A DNA stretch of 31,220 nucleotides from JBBTQX01 sp038064955 (GCA_038064955.1 JBBTRY010000035.1:1-31220), one strand, 5' to 3'; counted from the first letter of the stretch, positions 14,923 through 23,434 are shown. The notes: generated by a model not told the origin, from the letters alone. Made by a program: numbers and translations.

Positions 14923-17337
14923 CTATTTTCCGTTTAATTTCAAAATCGTCTTGATAACGGAGTCCGGATTCAGGGAGATGCTCTTTATCCCTTCCTTCAC
15001 CAGGAATTCCGCGAAATCGGGATAATCCGAGGGCGCCTGACCGCAGATGCCGATGTATTTTTTCTTCGCGTTGCACTTATGGATTATCTCCGCGATTAGT
15101 TTTTTGACCGAAGGGTCTTTCTCGTTCGCGATGTGGGTCACGATGCCGGAGTCCCGATCCAAACCGAGCGTCAGCTGGGTTAAGTCATTCGAACCAATGG
15201 ACATCCCGTCGAAAATCTCCAAAAACTCGTCCGCCAAGATAATATTGGAGGGAATCTCGCACATCACGTAAATCTTCAGATTCTTGTCTTTTTTCCTGTT
15301 CAAGCCGTGCTTGGCCATTATCTCCACCACCTTCCGCCCTTCTTCCGGCGTCCGGCAGAAAGGTATCATCGCCACTACGTTTTGAAGTCCCATCGTTTCG
15401 CGCACTTTTTTCAGGGCTTTCACTTCCAAGCCGAAAGCATCCTTGAATTTCGGGTCATAGTAACGCGAAGCGCCGCGCCAGCCGAGCATCGGGTTTTCCT
15501 CGTTGGGCTCGTAGCGCTCGCCGCCCAAAAGTTTAGAATATTCATTCGTTTTGAAATCAGAGAAACGGATAATCACTTCATTAGGCCAGAAGGCCGCGCC
15601 GATCTTCGCAATGCCCTCCGCCAATTCATCCACGTAGAAATCTGTTTTCCGGCTGTAGCCGAGTGTGATGGCGTCTATCTTCTCAACTAATTTCTTGGTC
15701 GTGGGATTTTTTTTCGCCTCGGAGACCAGTTTTGAATATTCGATAAGCGCATTCGGATGGATTTTGATATGCGAAGCAATAATGAATTCCAGCCGTCCGA
15801 GTCCCACACCCTGCGCCGGCAGGAAGTGATTTTTGAAGGCCTCATCCGGCGAGGCGACATTTACCATTATCTTCACCTTCGGCTTCGGAAGCTTGTCCAA
15901 ATGATGTTCCGTGATGCCAAAGGGCAGAATGCCCGCGTATACTTTTCCCTCCTCGCCCGAAGCACAGTCTATAGTAACTTTCTGCCCTGTTTTCAAAGTT
16001 TTCGTCGCATTCCCCGCACCCACGATGCACGGTATGCCCAGCTCGCGCGAAACAATGGCCGCGTGACTAGTCCTACCGCCTTTGTCCGTAATAATAGCCG
16101 AGGCGATTTTCATAATCGGTTCCCAATCCGGATCGGTGATCTCGGTTACCAGCACCTCCCCTTTTTTGAAATCTTTTATTTTTTTGGTGTCTTTGATGAC
16201 GCGCGCCGGCCCCGCGCCGATCTTCGCCCCGACGGCGATGCCATTCACGAGAACCTTGCTCTGTTTTTGAAGATGATATTCCTTATATATTTTTTTGTCC
16301 GTCAAAGCTTGAACAGTCTCCGGCCGAGCCTGCACAATGAAAAGTTTCTTCGTCCGGCCGTCCTTTGCCCATTCGATATCCATCGGCTGATAGTGTTTGT
16401 GGAGCTTCGAGAAGTACTTCTCTATCGTGAGTGACCACTTTGCGAGCGTAAGCACTTCATCTTCCGAAATGCAGAATTTCGCCTGCTGGGACTCCGAAAC
16501 CGAGACTCTCTTCGTTCCTTCCTTTCCGTATATCAGCTTCACGTTTTTCTTGCCGAGATTCTGCTCGATGATAGCACGATGGCCGGTTTCGAGCGTCGGT
16601 TTGAAAACCATGAATTCGTCCGGCGTCACTTGGCCCTGCACAATCATCTCCCCCAGTCCCCAGGAACCGGTGATGATAACGGCATTATCAAAACCGCTCT
16701 CGGTATCTATCGTGAAAGCGACGCCCGAGGAGGCCAAATCCGAACGCACCATCTTCTGGACGCCCACCGAAAGCGCGATATCCGTATTGGCGAAACCCTT
16801 GTCTACGCGGTATGAAATTGCTCGGTCGGTGAAAAGCGATGCGATGCATTTTTTGGTCGAGAAAAGCACCGCCTCCGCTCCCACCACATTCAGGTATGTT
16901 TCCTGCTGGCCGGCGAAAGACGCGCCCGGCAAATCCTCGGCCGTGGCCGAAGAACGAACGGCGGTATCGCAATTCTTGCCGTACATCTTCTCCAGCTTCC
17001 GATACGCTTCGCGGACGGCTCTCGTGAGCTCTTTGGGCAAATCTGCCGCGACAATCATCTGCCGGATTTCTTTTCCCGATTTTTGGAGGCTTTTAATGTC
17101 TTTCGTGTTTGTCTCTTTCATTATCTCCCGGATTTTTTTGTCCAAGCCGGTCTTCTTGAGGAAGAAGCGGTAAGCGTAGGCCGTAAGCGCGAAGCCGTTC
17201 GGGATATTTACCCCCAGCTTCGTCAGATTCGAATACATCTCGCCCAAAGCGGCATTCTTCCCGCCCACAAGCGGCACATCCTTGATACCAAGCTCCTTGA
17301 ACCACAAAACGAAAGATTTTTTTCTAGATTGAGCCAT
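14923..17337 (-). CDS. ppsA: Phosphoenolpyruvate synthase
   Basis: An 804-aa enzyme that interconverts pyruvate + ATP and PEP + AMP + Pi. The ATP-grasp nucleotide-binding domain has VGGKNAALGEM, DTAVRSSATAEDLPGASFAG and a QARPET end. The swivelling phosphohistidine domain is GGRTSHAAIVSRELGIPC with H425, and the PEP-binding TIM barrel ends with GICGQAPSDYPDF, whose catalytic Cys is C765. It lacks the regulatory extensions of pyruvate phosphate dikinase. It lies 22 nt after the glycerate kinase and 15 nt before pspC. Confidence 0.96.
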   Translation of the reverse strand: MAQSRKKSFVLWFKELGIKDVPLVGGKNAALGEMYSNLTKLGVNIPNGFALTAYAYRFFLKKTGLDKKIREIMKETNTKDIKSLQKSGKEIRQMIVAADLPKELTRAVREAYRKLEKMYGKNCDTAVRSSATAEDLPGASFAGQQETYLNVVGAEAVLFSTKKCIASLFTDRAISYRVDKGFANTDIALSVGVQKMVRSDLASSGVAFTIDTESGFDNAVIITGSWGLGEMIVQGQVTPDEFMVFKPTLETGHRAIIEQNLGKKNVKLIYGKEGTKRVSVSESQQAKFCISEDEVLTLAKWSLTIEKYFSKLHKHYQPMDIEWAKDGRTKKLFIVQARPETVQALTDKKIYKEYHLQKQSKVLVNGIAVGAKIGAGPARVIKDTKKIKDFKKGEVLVTEITDPDWEPIMKIASAIITDKGGRTSHAAIVSRELGIPCIVGAGNATKTLKTGQKVTIDCASGEEGKVYAGILPFGITEHHLDKLPKPKVKIMVNVASPDEAFKNHFLPAQGVGLGRLEFIIASHIKIHPNALIEYSKLVSEAKKNPTTKKLVEKIDAITLGYSRKTDFYVDELAEGIAKIGAAFWPNEVIIRFSDFKTNEYSKLLGGERYEPNEENPMLGWRGASRYYDPKFKDAFGLEVKALKKVRETMGLQNVVAMIPFCRTPEEGRKVVEIMAKHGLNRKKDKNLKIYVMCEIPSNIILADEFLEIFDGMSIGSNDLTQLTLGLDRDSGIVTHIANEKDPSVKKLIAEIIHKCNAKKKYIGICGQAPSDYPDFAEFLVKEGIKSISLNPDSVIKTILKLNGK

Positions 17338-17359
17338 ATTCAGATTAATTCAAAGTATA

Positions 17360-18640
17360 TCACTCTTTTATAGCTATTATCAGATCCGACACATTTGAAC
17401 CGGTGTCGCCGGTCAGGACATAATCCCCGACCTCTTTGAAAAACGCATATGAATCGTTGTTCTTCAAAAATTCCTCCGGTTTCAGGCCGAGCTTCGCGGA
17501 TTTTTCATTCGTTATTTTATCACAAAGCGCGCCTGCAAAATCGGTGTTGTCCCGCCCGTCCGAAGCGAAGGAAAGGATCAATTCCCCCTCGCCCACCTCT
17601 CCCAAGGCGCCCATAACTACCTCCTGATTCCGGCCGCCTTTTCCCTTGCCTTTCACGCAAACCGTCGTCTCACCGCCATAAAGCACGGCAGTTTTCTTGT
17701 CCGTCTTATGGAGGTTTATCGCTATTTCCTTCCCCTTATCTCTCGCCTCCCCTTCCAGAACGTTGGTATGGATGTCGGAATCGAAGCCCAGATCTTTCGC
17801 CTTTTCGGACATAGCCGAAAGAGCGGTGATATTGTCCATAAAAACGATATTCGCCATCTTCTCGAAGAATATGTTTCCTTTCGGCGTTTCGAGCGGCTCT
17901 ATTTTCAAGCCGGTCGATTTTTCGATGCCATATTTTTCCAAGACCAAGCGGGCATCTTCCACCGTCGTCGTGTCTTTTACCGTCGGTCCGGAAGCCACGA
18001 ATTCGATGCTTCCCCGCACATCCGAAAAAATGAGCGCGACCGAAGTGGCCGGATAGGCGTAGGCCGCGAGGTGGCCGCCACGCGCGAGCGACAAATGCTT
18101 CCGAACCGTATTGGTCTCCTCGATATTGGCGCCCGCGCGGAAAAGCGCTTGCAAAATATCCTTTTCATCCTGACAAACCAATTCTTTCGGCTGGCACAAA
18201 AGAGTCGAGCCGCCGCCGGATATCACGAACACGACGAAGTCTTTTTCGGCCAAAGAGGAAAGCAATTTGATTATCTCCGCCGTCGCGTCGATATTCCTGG
18301 GTTCGGGAAAAGGAGCGGCACCGGTGAAGGTTTTTATTTTTCCGAGATTTCCCTCATGCACGTCGAGCACAATGCCGCCGAAAAGTTTTTTACCCAATAT
18401 ATTTTCGAATGCCCGACCGGCCTCAAGCGCGCACTTACCCACCCCCACGAAGAAAACCCGCTCGAAACGCGTTAGATCAAATTCTCTGCCTTTTACGGTC
18501 AGAATGTTTTCTTTGAGAACGACTTCTTTTTTTACATACTTTTCCGTATCAATCGCCTCAAACCCCGCCTCCGCTATTTCCAAAGCGGCCTTCCGAAGGT
18601 CAGTTGTCGCGAGTTCCTTGAAGTTAGTTATTTTCCCCAT
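17360..18640 (-). CDS. Glycerate 2-kinase (DUF4147/MOFRL family)
   Basis: Phosphorylates glycerate, most likely to 2-phosphoglycerate, the enolase substrate. The 426-aa protein has an N-terminal DUF4147 domain with VGVGKCALEAGRAFE, the glycine-rich VFVISGGGSTLLCQP, and TNTVRKHLSLARGGHLA. The C-terminal MOFRL domain shows VLYGGETTVCVKGKGKGGRNQE, FASDGRDNTDFAGAL and LTGDTGSNVSDL. These are full-length family features. It starts only 12 nt after the metal ATPase gene. TAGAAT at 18650-18655 could be a -10 box, with no clear -35. Confidence 0.93.
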   Translation of the reverse strand: MGKITNFKELATTDLRKAALEIAEAGFEAIDTEKYVKKEVVLKENILTVKGREFDLTRFERVFFVGVGKCALEAGRAFENILGKKLFGGIVLDVHEGNLGKIKTFTGAAPFPEPRNIDATAEIIKLLSSLAEKDFVVFVISGGGSTLLCQPKELVCQDEKDILQALFRAGANIEETNTVRKHLSLARGGHLAAYAYPATSVALIFSDVRGSIEFVASGPTVKDTTTVEDARLVLEKYGIEKSTGLKIEPLETPKGNIFFEKMANIVFMDNITALSAMSEKAKDLGFDSDIHTNVLEGEARDKGKEIAINLHKTDKKTAVLYGGETTVCVKGKGKGGRNQEVVMGALGEVGEGELILSFASDGRDNTDFAGALCDKITNEKSAKLGLKPEEFLKNNDSYAFFKEVGDYVLTGDTGSNVSDLIIAIKE

Positions 18641-18652
18641 TTAGGGATAATT

Positions 18653-21001
18653 CTACAACTTTAATCTTGACTCGACACGTTTAAGCATGACCGCGTTCGT
18701 AGCCACGATAATGGACGATGCGGACATTAGAAGCGCGGCGATTTCCGGCCGCAGGGACCAACCCAACGAATTATAGAAAACGCCGGCGGCAACAGGAATA
18801 GAAAGCACATTATAAATTGCCGCCCAGAAAAGATTTTGTTTCATTTTCCGAACGGTGGCTTTGCTTAAACGGATTGCCGCCACGATGTCGTACGGGTCGG
18901 ATTTCATAAGCACGATGTTCCCGGTTTCAATGGCCACGTCCGTTCCCGCACCGATGGCAATGCCAATGTCGGCTTGCGCGAGTGCCGGCGCATCATTGAT
19001 GCCATCGCCAACCATAGCGACAAAATGCCCCTCACTCTGCAATTTTTTTACATAGGACGCTTTGTCTTGCGGCAAGACGTGGGCAAAATATCTGGTGACG
19101 CCCAATTCCGCCGCAATGGCTTTAGCCACCTGCTCATTGTCTCCGGTTATCATCGCTACCTGAAGTCCCAGTTTTTGCAACGCGGCTACCGCCCGTTTTG
19201 CGGTCGGCCTAAGCGTGTCGGCGACTCCGATTACTCCCACTGCCACACGATTGACGGCTAAAACACTAATGCTGTTGCCTTTCGCCAAAAGTTCATCGAT
19301 TGCCGAACGAACCGGCGAGAGGTTAATGCCGCTGTCCGATAAAAAAACTTCGGTTCCGGCGATAACCTGTTTCCCATCTACTAACACCCGAACGCCATGG
19401 CCCCGAACCGCCTCGAATTGTTCAATCTTATGAACAACGGCCAGTCCGCGGCTTTTAGCTTCATTAAATATGGCCGCGCTTATCGGGTGATTGGAATTTT
19501 TCTCCGCGGATGCGGCAATTATAAGGATATCGGCTTCTTGATTGCCCGAAGCGGCGAATACCTTAGTGACCTTCGGCTTCCCCTCGGTTAAAGTTCCGGT
19601 TTTATCCATCGCAATCGCGGTTAAGCGCGACGTATTCTCAAGAGTAGCGGCATCTTTAATGAGAATGTTATGCTTCGCTCCGATACCGGTTCCCACGGCC
19701 ACGGCGGTCGGGGTGGCCAAGCCCAGCGCATCCGGGCAAGCGATGACGACCGTTGATACGGCAAACGTAAGGGCGATCATGACTCCGGCACCTGCGATGA
19801 AATACCAACCAAGAAATGCGGCCAGTCCGGAACCGATCGCGACCACCACCAAAACTCCGGCGGCCTTGTCGGCCAGCCGCTGTCCCGGCGCTTTAGAATT
19901 TTGCGCTGTCTCCACCAATTTTATGATCTGAGCCAAAACCGTCTCCGACCCGACCTGCTTTGCCTGGAATTTTACCGCTCCGTTTTGGTTTACCGAGCCG
20001 CCCACGACCTTGTCCCCGGTTTTTTTACCGACCGGCAATGATTCGCCGGTCACAAGTGATTCATCTATAGTCGTCTCTCCTTCGATAATGACGCCGTCAA
20101 CCGGCACTTTATCGCCGGGCCGCAATACGACCACATCGTCGTGGACAATCTCGGCACTCGGAATTTCAATTTCATGCCCGTCCCGAATAACCGTCGCCTT
20201 AGGCGGTACTAAATCAAACAACGCTCGCAAAGCCTCGGAAGTTCCGCGTCGTGATTTCATTTCCATCCAGTGACCGAAAAGAACGAAGGTCACGAGAAGC
20301 GCCGCGGCCTCGTAGAAAGTTTCACTCTCTGGGCGGATTAACGTCAGAAGCACGCTGAAAAGATAAGCCGCCAACACGCCGGTGGCGATCAAAACCGCCA
20401 TATTAAGCTTTTTCGCTTTGAGCGAATAGTAAGTGCCGGTTATGAAAATCGAGCCGGTCCAGAAAACAATGGGCGTCGTAAGAATAAGCAAGAGCCAATT
20501 AATCGGTATCGGTGACGGCAGTTTCAATCCGAGCACCGCTTCTCCCACCGGCGAATAGAGGAAGATCGGGATCGCAAGGAGGAAGGATATCCAGAATCTG
20601 CGGCTCATATCTCTCTCCATTGCCTTCGCGATCTGCGGATTGGTCATCGCTATTTCATGGTCGGCGTGGCTCCCCTCGGTTCCGCTCGGGACAGGCATTT
20701 TTTGCATGTCGTGCCCGCCGTGGCCATCTGTTTTCTTTTCCGGCTTGCCCGCCATAGCTTTAGCGGCGGAGGGGATGAGTTCCATACCGCAGGCAGGACA
20801 GCGCCCCGGTTCATTTTTACGAACCTGCGGGTGCATAGGACAGATATAAATAATTTCACCGCCTTTCCCATCATCCTTCATTGATATTTCTTTATAATCC
20901 TGTTTTTTCTTCTCCGGCACCAAGTTCATTCCGCACTCCGGGCAATGGCCTGGCTTATCGCTTCTCACTTCCGGATGCATTGGGCAGATATAAGTTTTCA
21001 T
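18653..21001 (-). CDS. Heavy-metal P1B-type ATPase with CPD membrane motif
   Basis: A 782-aa metal exporter, probably for copper. It begins with two heavy-metal-binding domains (residues 3-29 and 52-77), each with YICPMHP followed by CPxCGM. A His/Met-rich linker (93-116) precedes eight TM helices. Catalytic motifs are TGES (318-321), DKTGT with phosphorylated D466, NHP (504-506) and GDGINDAPAL. The ion-pathway motif in TM6 is C422-P-D424, where Cu+ pumps have CPC and CopB-type pumps CPH. Late helices have YN (730-731) and M-x-x-S-S (759-763), as in copper pumps. It is the fourth gene of the csoR unit. Export of copper is inferred; the CPD motif leaves the ion open. Confidence 0.93.
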   Translation of the reverse strand: MKTYICPMHPEVRSDKPGHCPECGMNLVPEKKKQDYKEISMKDDGKGGEIIYICPMHPQVRKNEPGRCPACGMELIPSAAKAMAGKPEKKTDGHGGHDMQKMPVPSGTEGSHADHEIAMTNPQIAKAMERDMSRRFWISFLLAIPIFLYSPVGEAVLGLKLPSPIPINWLLLILTTPIVFWTGSIFITGTYYSLKAKKLNMAVLIATGVLAAYLFSVLLTLIRPESETFYEAAALLVTFVLFGHWMEMKSRRGTSEALRALFDLVPPKATVIRDGHEIEIPSAEIVHDDVVVLRPGDKVPVDGVIIEGETTIDESLVTGESLPVGKKTGDKVVGGSVNQNGAVKFQAKQVGSETVLAQIIKLVETAQNSKAPGQRLADKAAGVLVVVAIGSGLAAFLGWYFIAGAGVMIALTFAVSTVVIACPDALGLATPTAVAVGTGIGAKHNILIKDAATLENTSRLTAIAMDKTGTLTEGKPKVTKVFAASGNQEADILIIAASAEKNSNHPISAAIFNEAKSRGLAVVHKIEQFEAVRGHGVRVLVDGKQVIAGTEVFLSDSGINLSPVRSAIDELLAKGNSISVLAVNRVAVGVIGVADTLRPTAKRAVAALQKLGLQVAMITGDNEQVAKAIAAELGVTRYFAHVLPQDKASYVKKLQSEGHFVAMVGDGINDAPALAQADIGIAIGAGTDVAIETGNIVLMKSDPYDIVAAIRLSKATVRKMKQNLFWAAIYNVLSIPVAAGVFYNSLGWSLRPEIAALLMSASSIIVATNAVMLKRVESRLKL
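20669..20695. repeat. Possible inserted repeat in the ATPase linker
   Basis: This stretch encodes residues 103-111 (PVPSGTEGS) within the otherwise His/Met/Gly-rich linker between the metal-binding domains and TM1. The bases (CCCTCGG…CTCGGG) resemble short repeats I have seen in CPR genes. Only one copy exists in this window, so the call is tentative. Confidence 0.3.
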
Positions 21002-21005
21002 ATTT

Positions 21006-21911
21006 TTATACTCCGCAGGACGAACCTTTATTTTGAGTCGGCTTCAATGCCGCGACGATTACCTGATATCCCGAGCCGCTCGAATATTGCGCCGAGAGAA
21101 TATCCTGGGCCGGCACGCTCGCCGGGTCGATTCCTTTCTGGCTCAAAAATTTGCCGATATTCTGGTACGTGTCGGGAAACCAGAATGAATTTACCGTGAG
21201 CGCAATATTGTACAACGTTGCTTCATTCGCTCCCTGGCTCGCCGCCAGTTCCATGAGCCCCAACATCGCCATTCCGTGGTTACAATCCGGGAAATAAGTG
21301 GAATTGTTGCAACACGGGCGATAGATATTCTGGGTAACCTTGTCTACAAGAGCTTGCTGCTCCGGAGTCAGGTTCATGAACTCATGCATTGAGTAATGAT
21401 CCATCGCGTTTCCAACGGCGAGCGTCCAACCACCGGTAGAGGCAAAATTCCCTGCCCCACCGTAGCGCGGGTCCGTCATGGGTCCGTTTTCCAAAACAAC
21501 GTTCTTATTCCCCAAACCGAGCGCCCACAAAAGATTCAGCCAAGAACCGGCGTTCTCCTTATTAATCACCACATTACCGTTATCTTTACTCTCCAATAAT
21601 TTCTTAAGTTCGGGGCTCAATCCTCCGCGGCCGGCATAGAGCGCCGAGAACTTTTCTTCGTCTATGACGCCCGCCTTTACCAAACGCGCACCGAGGTCGC
21701 CCCACCGGACCGGCAGTTCACTCTCGCTGCTTGCCGGAGAAGTCGGGCTCTTTCCTCCCGATTGGGAAATGGCTCCTTTGGTGTCCTGGGAAGGGGTGGC
21801 AGAAATTCCGGCCCGATAGATTAATCCCACTGCGATAATAATAGCCGAAAGTAAAATACTTACCGGAATCAGATAATCTCTTTTCTTCTCCTCCAATTTA
21901 TTTTCCTCCAT
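21006..21911 (-). CDS. Unknown membrane-anchored protein with Cys/His/Met motif
   Basis: A 301-aa protein with one N-terminal TM helix (about 14-33), a Ser/Pro/Gly-rich spacer, then a mostly helical exported domain. A striking segment at 198-218 holds C200-C201, C210, H212, M213 and M216 (YRPCCNNSTYFPDCNHGMAM). H172 and H176 lie shortly before it, and C299 sits two residues from the C-terminus. These are plausible soft-metal ligands. It lies between the 2-TM gene and the ATPase (4 nt from the latter) in the CsoR-controlled unit, so a role in periplasmic metal binding or sensing is likely but inferred. I do not recognise a named family. Confidence 0.7.
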   Translation of the reverse strand: MEENKLEEKKRDYLIPVSILLSAIIIAVGLIYRAGISATPSQDTKGAISQSGGKSPTSPASSESELPVRWGDLGARLVKAGVIDEEKFSALYAGRGGLSPELKKLLESKDNGNVVINKENAGSWLNLLWALGLGNKNVVLENGPMTDPRYGGAGNFASTGGWTLAVGNAMDHYSMHEFMNLTPEQQALVDKVTQNIYRPCCNNSTYFPDCNHGMAMLGLMELAASQGANEATLYNIALTVNSFWFPDTYQNIGKFLSQKGIDPASVPAQDILSAQYSSGSGYQVIVAALKPTQNKGSSCGV

Positions 21912-21930
21912 ACGTTAATAGTTAGGTTTC

Positions 21931-22191
21931 TTATTTATCCGACTTAATTAAACTCGTGTTGTGCATCCAGACCATATACCACGCAAATACCCAGGCAAAT
22001 ACGAACAACTCAATTGCACCAAGAATGACGCCGCTAAAACTCCCCCACACAAAACCCGGCAATAATTCAAAAATAGACCTGTGTAAATCGGCCGATCCTC
22101 CAGACAGGAAATATCCATATCCAAGACATAAGAAATAGAGCACTTCCGTTCCCAGAACACAGAGCCAGCCATATCGTTTTAATGAAAGCAT
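21931..22191 (-). CDS. Small two-TM protein, DUF5676-like
   Basis: An 86-aa protein with two hydrophobic helices (about 9-30 and 48-75) around a short loop with HRSIFELLPGFVWGS. The pattern L-P-G-F-x-W followed by a Gly-rich helix resembles the DUF5676 family, small membrane proteins often next to heavy-metal transport genes. It follows csoR by 23 nt and precedes the exported Cys protein by 19 nt. Function is unknown. Confidence 0.6.
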   Translation of the reverse strand: MLSLKRYGWLCVLGTEVLYFLCLGYGYFLSGGSADLHRSIFELLPGFVWGSFSGVILGAIELFVFAWVFAWYMVWMHNTSLIKSDK

Positions 22192-22214
22192 TTTTATGTT
22201 TTTATTAACGGCCT

Positions 22215-22484
22215 TTATTTCTTTTTGGAAAGCTTATAAACAGCTAAAATTTCCTTCGCCATCTGCGATGATTTGCCGTGCTGAATCTGATGCATCGCAT
22301 GCGTTTTCAAATGATTTTCCAACATCAGATCCTCGAAACTGGACAGGGCGTTTTTGATGGCGAACGATTGATTGATGACATCTATGCAATATTTATCCTC
22401 CGAAACCAATCTTTCCAAACCCTTGATTTGTCCCGCGGCAATTTTAAGCCGTCGAATCGCCTTTTTCTTCAGATTGGTTTCCAT
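22215..22484 (-). CDS. CsoR/RcnR-family metal-responsive repressor
   Basis: An 89-aa all-helical regulator (formerly DUF156) with RRLKIAAGQIKGLERLV and a conserved C-H-x3-ligand arrangement. The ligands are C33, H58 and H62. Spacing is the same as C36-H61-C65 of M. tuberculosis CsoR, but the last Cys is His. C-H-H is the ligand pattern of RcnR (Ni/Co), while CsoR (Cu+) uses C-H-C and FrmR C-H-E. It heads the operon with the P1B ATPase and has a CsoR-like operator 3 bp upstream of its ATG. Metal binding would release the repressor from DNA. Confidence 0.9.
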   Translation of the reverse strand: METNLKKKAIRRLKIAAGQIKGLERLVSEDKYCIDVINQSFAIKNALSSFEDLMLENHLKTHAMHQIQHGKSSQMAKEILAVYKLSKKK

Positions 22485-22487
22485 AAA

Positions 22488-22519
22488 CCAATAATACCCC
22501 TAGGGGGTATTATTGGCAA
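22488..22519 (-). promoter_or_regulatory. CsoR-type operator overlapping the csoR promoter
   Basis: A perfect palindrome has 13-bp arms CCAATAATACCCC (22488-22500) and GGGGTATTATTGG (22504-22516) around TAG. The core ATACCCC-N3-GGGGTAT matches known CsoR operators. On the minus strand it covers a promoter: TTGCCA (22514-22519), 18 bp, TATTAT (22490-22495). Start of transcription would fall at the csoR ATG (22484), giving a leaderless, autoregulated mRNA. Confidence 0.85.
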
Positions 22520-22539
22520 GTTGTTGTGTTGGGAATAAG

Positions 22540-22920
22540 TTACTGTCCTTGAACCAACGGACAGCCGCTTTCCTGCGAAAGCCTGTATAATCCCAATTCT
22601 CCCTCAATTCTTCTACCGTCCGAAAATATCCAGGTTGGGTACCCATCGATGCCCATCGCCTTGCATTTCGCTATTTCTTGGGTGCACTCGACATTCGGCA
22701 CATATTGGAACGAGCTGCCGAAAGCGCGCTTTTCATTCTGGCAATGCGGGCACCAATAAGCGCCGTACATTACCACGTTCTTCGAGGCCAGGCATTTGGC
22801 AAAAGTGTCTATCGCTGCATTAGCCTTGGTCGGAACATTTGTTAAGACCAATATTATAGCCACAGCTACCATTACCAGAACCAAAACTCCTACAGAAATT
22901 AATGTATTTTTTGTGTTCAT
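22540..22920 (-). CDS. Membrane-anchored thioredoxin-like protein
   Basis: A 126-aa protein with one N-terminal TM helix (about 7-27) and an exported thioredoxin fold. The active site is W56-C57-P-H-C60, and the cis-proline is P95 (GYPTW). Four more cysteines (43, 79, 86, 120) match the small Trx domain that is fused to VKOR in cyanobacteria and plants. It is thus a likely redox partner of the VKOR at 11360-11788. It is the last gene of the DUF1573-CcdA-unknown-Trx run, 12 nt after the preceding gene. Confidence 0.88.
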   Translation of the reverse strand: MNTKNTLISVGVLVLVMVAVAIILVLTNVPTKANAAIDTFAKCLASKNVVMYGAYWCPHCQNEKRAFGSSFQYVPNVECTQEIAKCKAMGIDGYPTWIFSDGRRIEGELGLYRLSQESGCPLVQGQ

Positions 22921-22932
22921 GTTTTAATTAAA

Positions 22933-23430
22933 TCATTCTTTACAGCAATCTACCAGCTTATTCACGATATCCTCGTGAGTCCAAGGACCGCCACCTTCCG
23001 GCTTTTTCTTCAAATCCGCCGTATTTACCAATTTCAGCCTTAGTGCCCAAAAGAAAGTGTAAAGTTTGTAGGATTTATCGAACATATCCTTCGCCTCCTT
23101 CCGCTTCCCCGCGCCCTCCAACTTCGTTCCCACTTCCATTAAGCGCATAGAGGCCGCGAGCAAGTGCTTCGAAATACACCAGGTTTCCCCCTCGTTCTTT
23201 TCCATCAGTTTTCCGAGGAGTTCTTTCCGCATCTCCCGCGTTTCCCGAAGCAAATCGAAATAGTCGTCTTTCTTAGTTTTCTCGGCCGTGAAGAAAAAAT
23301 GCTCTTCCAAGCTTATGAGATTCATCACGGCAATCGATAAATCCTCGTCGAGCGACAAATCGAAATTACCGCTTTTCTTCAATTCCGCCACTTTTTTCAT
23401 CAGCTCCTCGAAATTTATTTTCTTATCCAT
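22933..23430 (-). CDS. Unknown helical protein
   Basis: A 165-aa, charged, almost entirely helical protein with no signal or TM segment, so probably cytoplasmic. Visible features are GETWCISKHLLAASMRL (82-97) and a C-terminal pair C162-C163 (VDCCKE). It is tightly packed between the CcdA-like gene (4 nt) and the thioredoxin gene (12 nt), which suggests a role in the same redox pathway. I do not recognise the family. Confidence 0.6.
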   Translation of the reverse strand: MDKKINFEELMKKVAELKKSGNFDLSLDEDLSIAVMNLISLEEHFFFTAEKTKKDDYFDLLRETREMRKELLGKLMEKNEGETWCISKHLLAASMRLMEVGTKLEGAGKRKEAKDMFDKSYKLYTFFWALRLKLVNTADLKKKPEGGGPWTHEDIVNKLVDCCKE

Positions 23431-23434
23431 ATGT

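Noticed and set aside
20789..20797. A half copy of the GCAGGCAGG palindrome in the ATPase gene
   Set aside because: It encodes the conserved metal-binding CPACG residues and lacks the other arm, so it is ordinary coding sequence.
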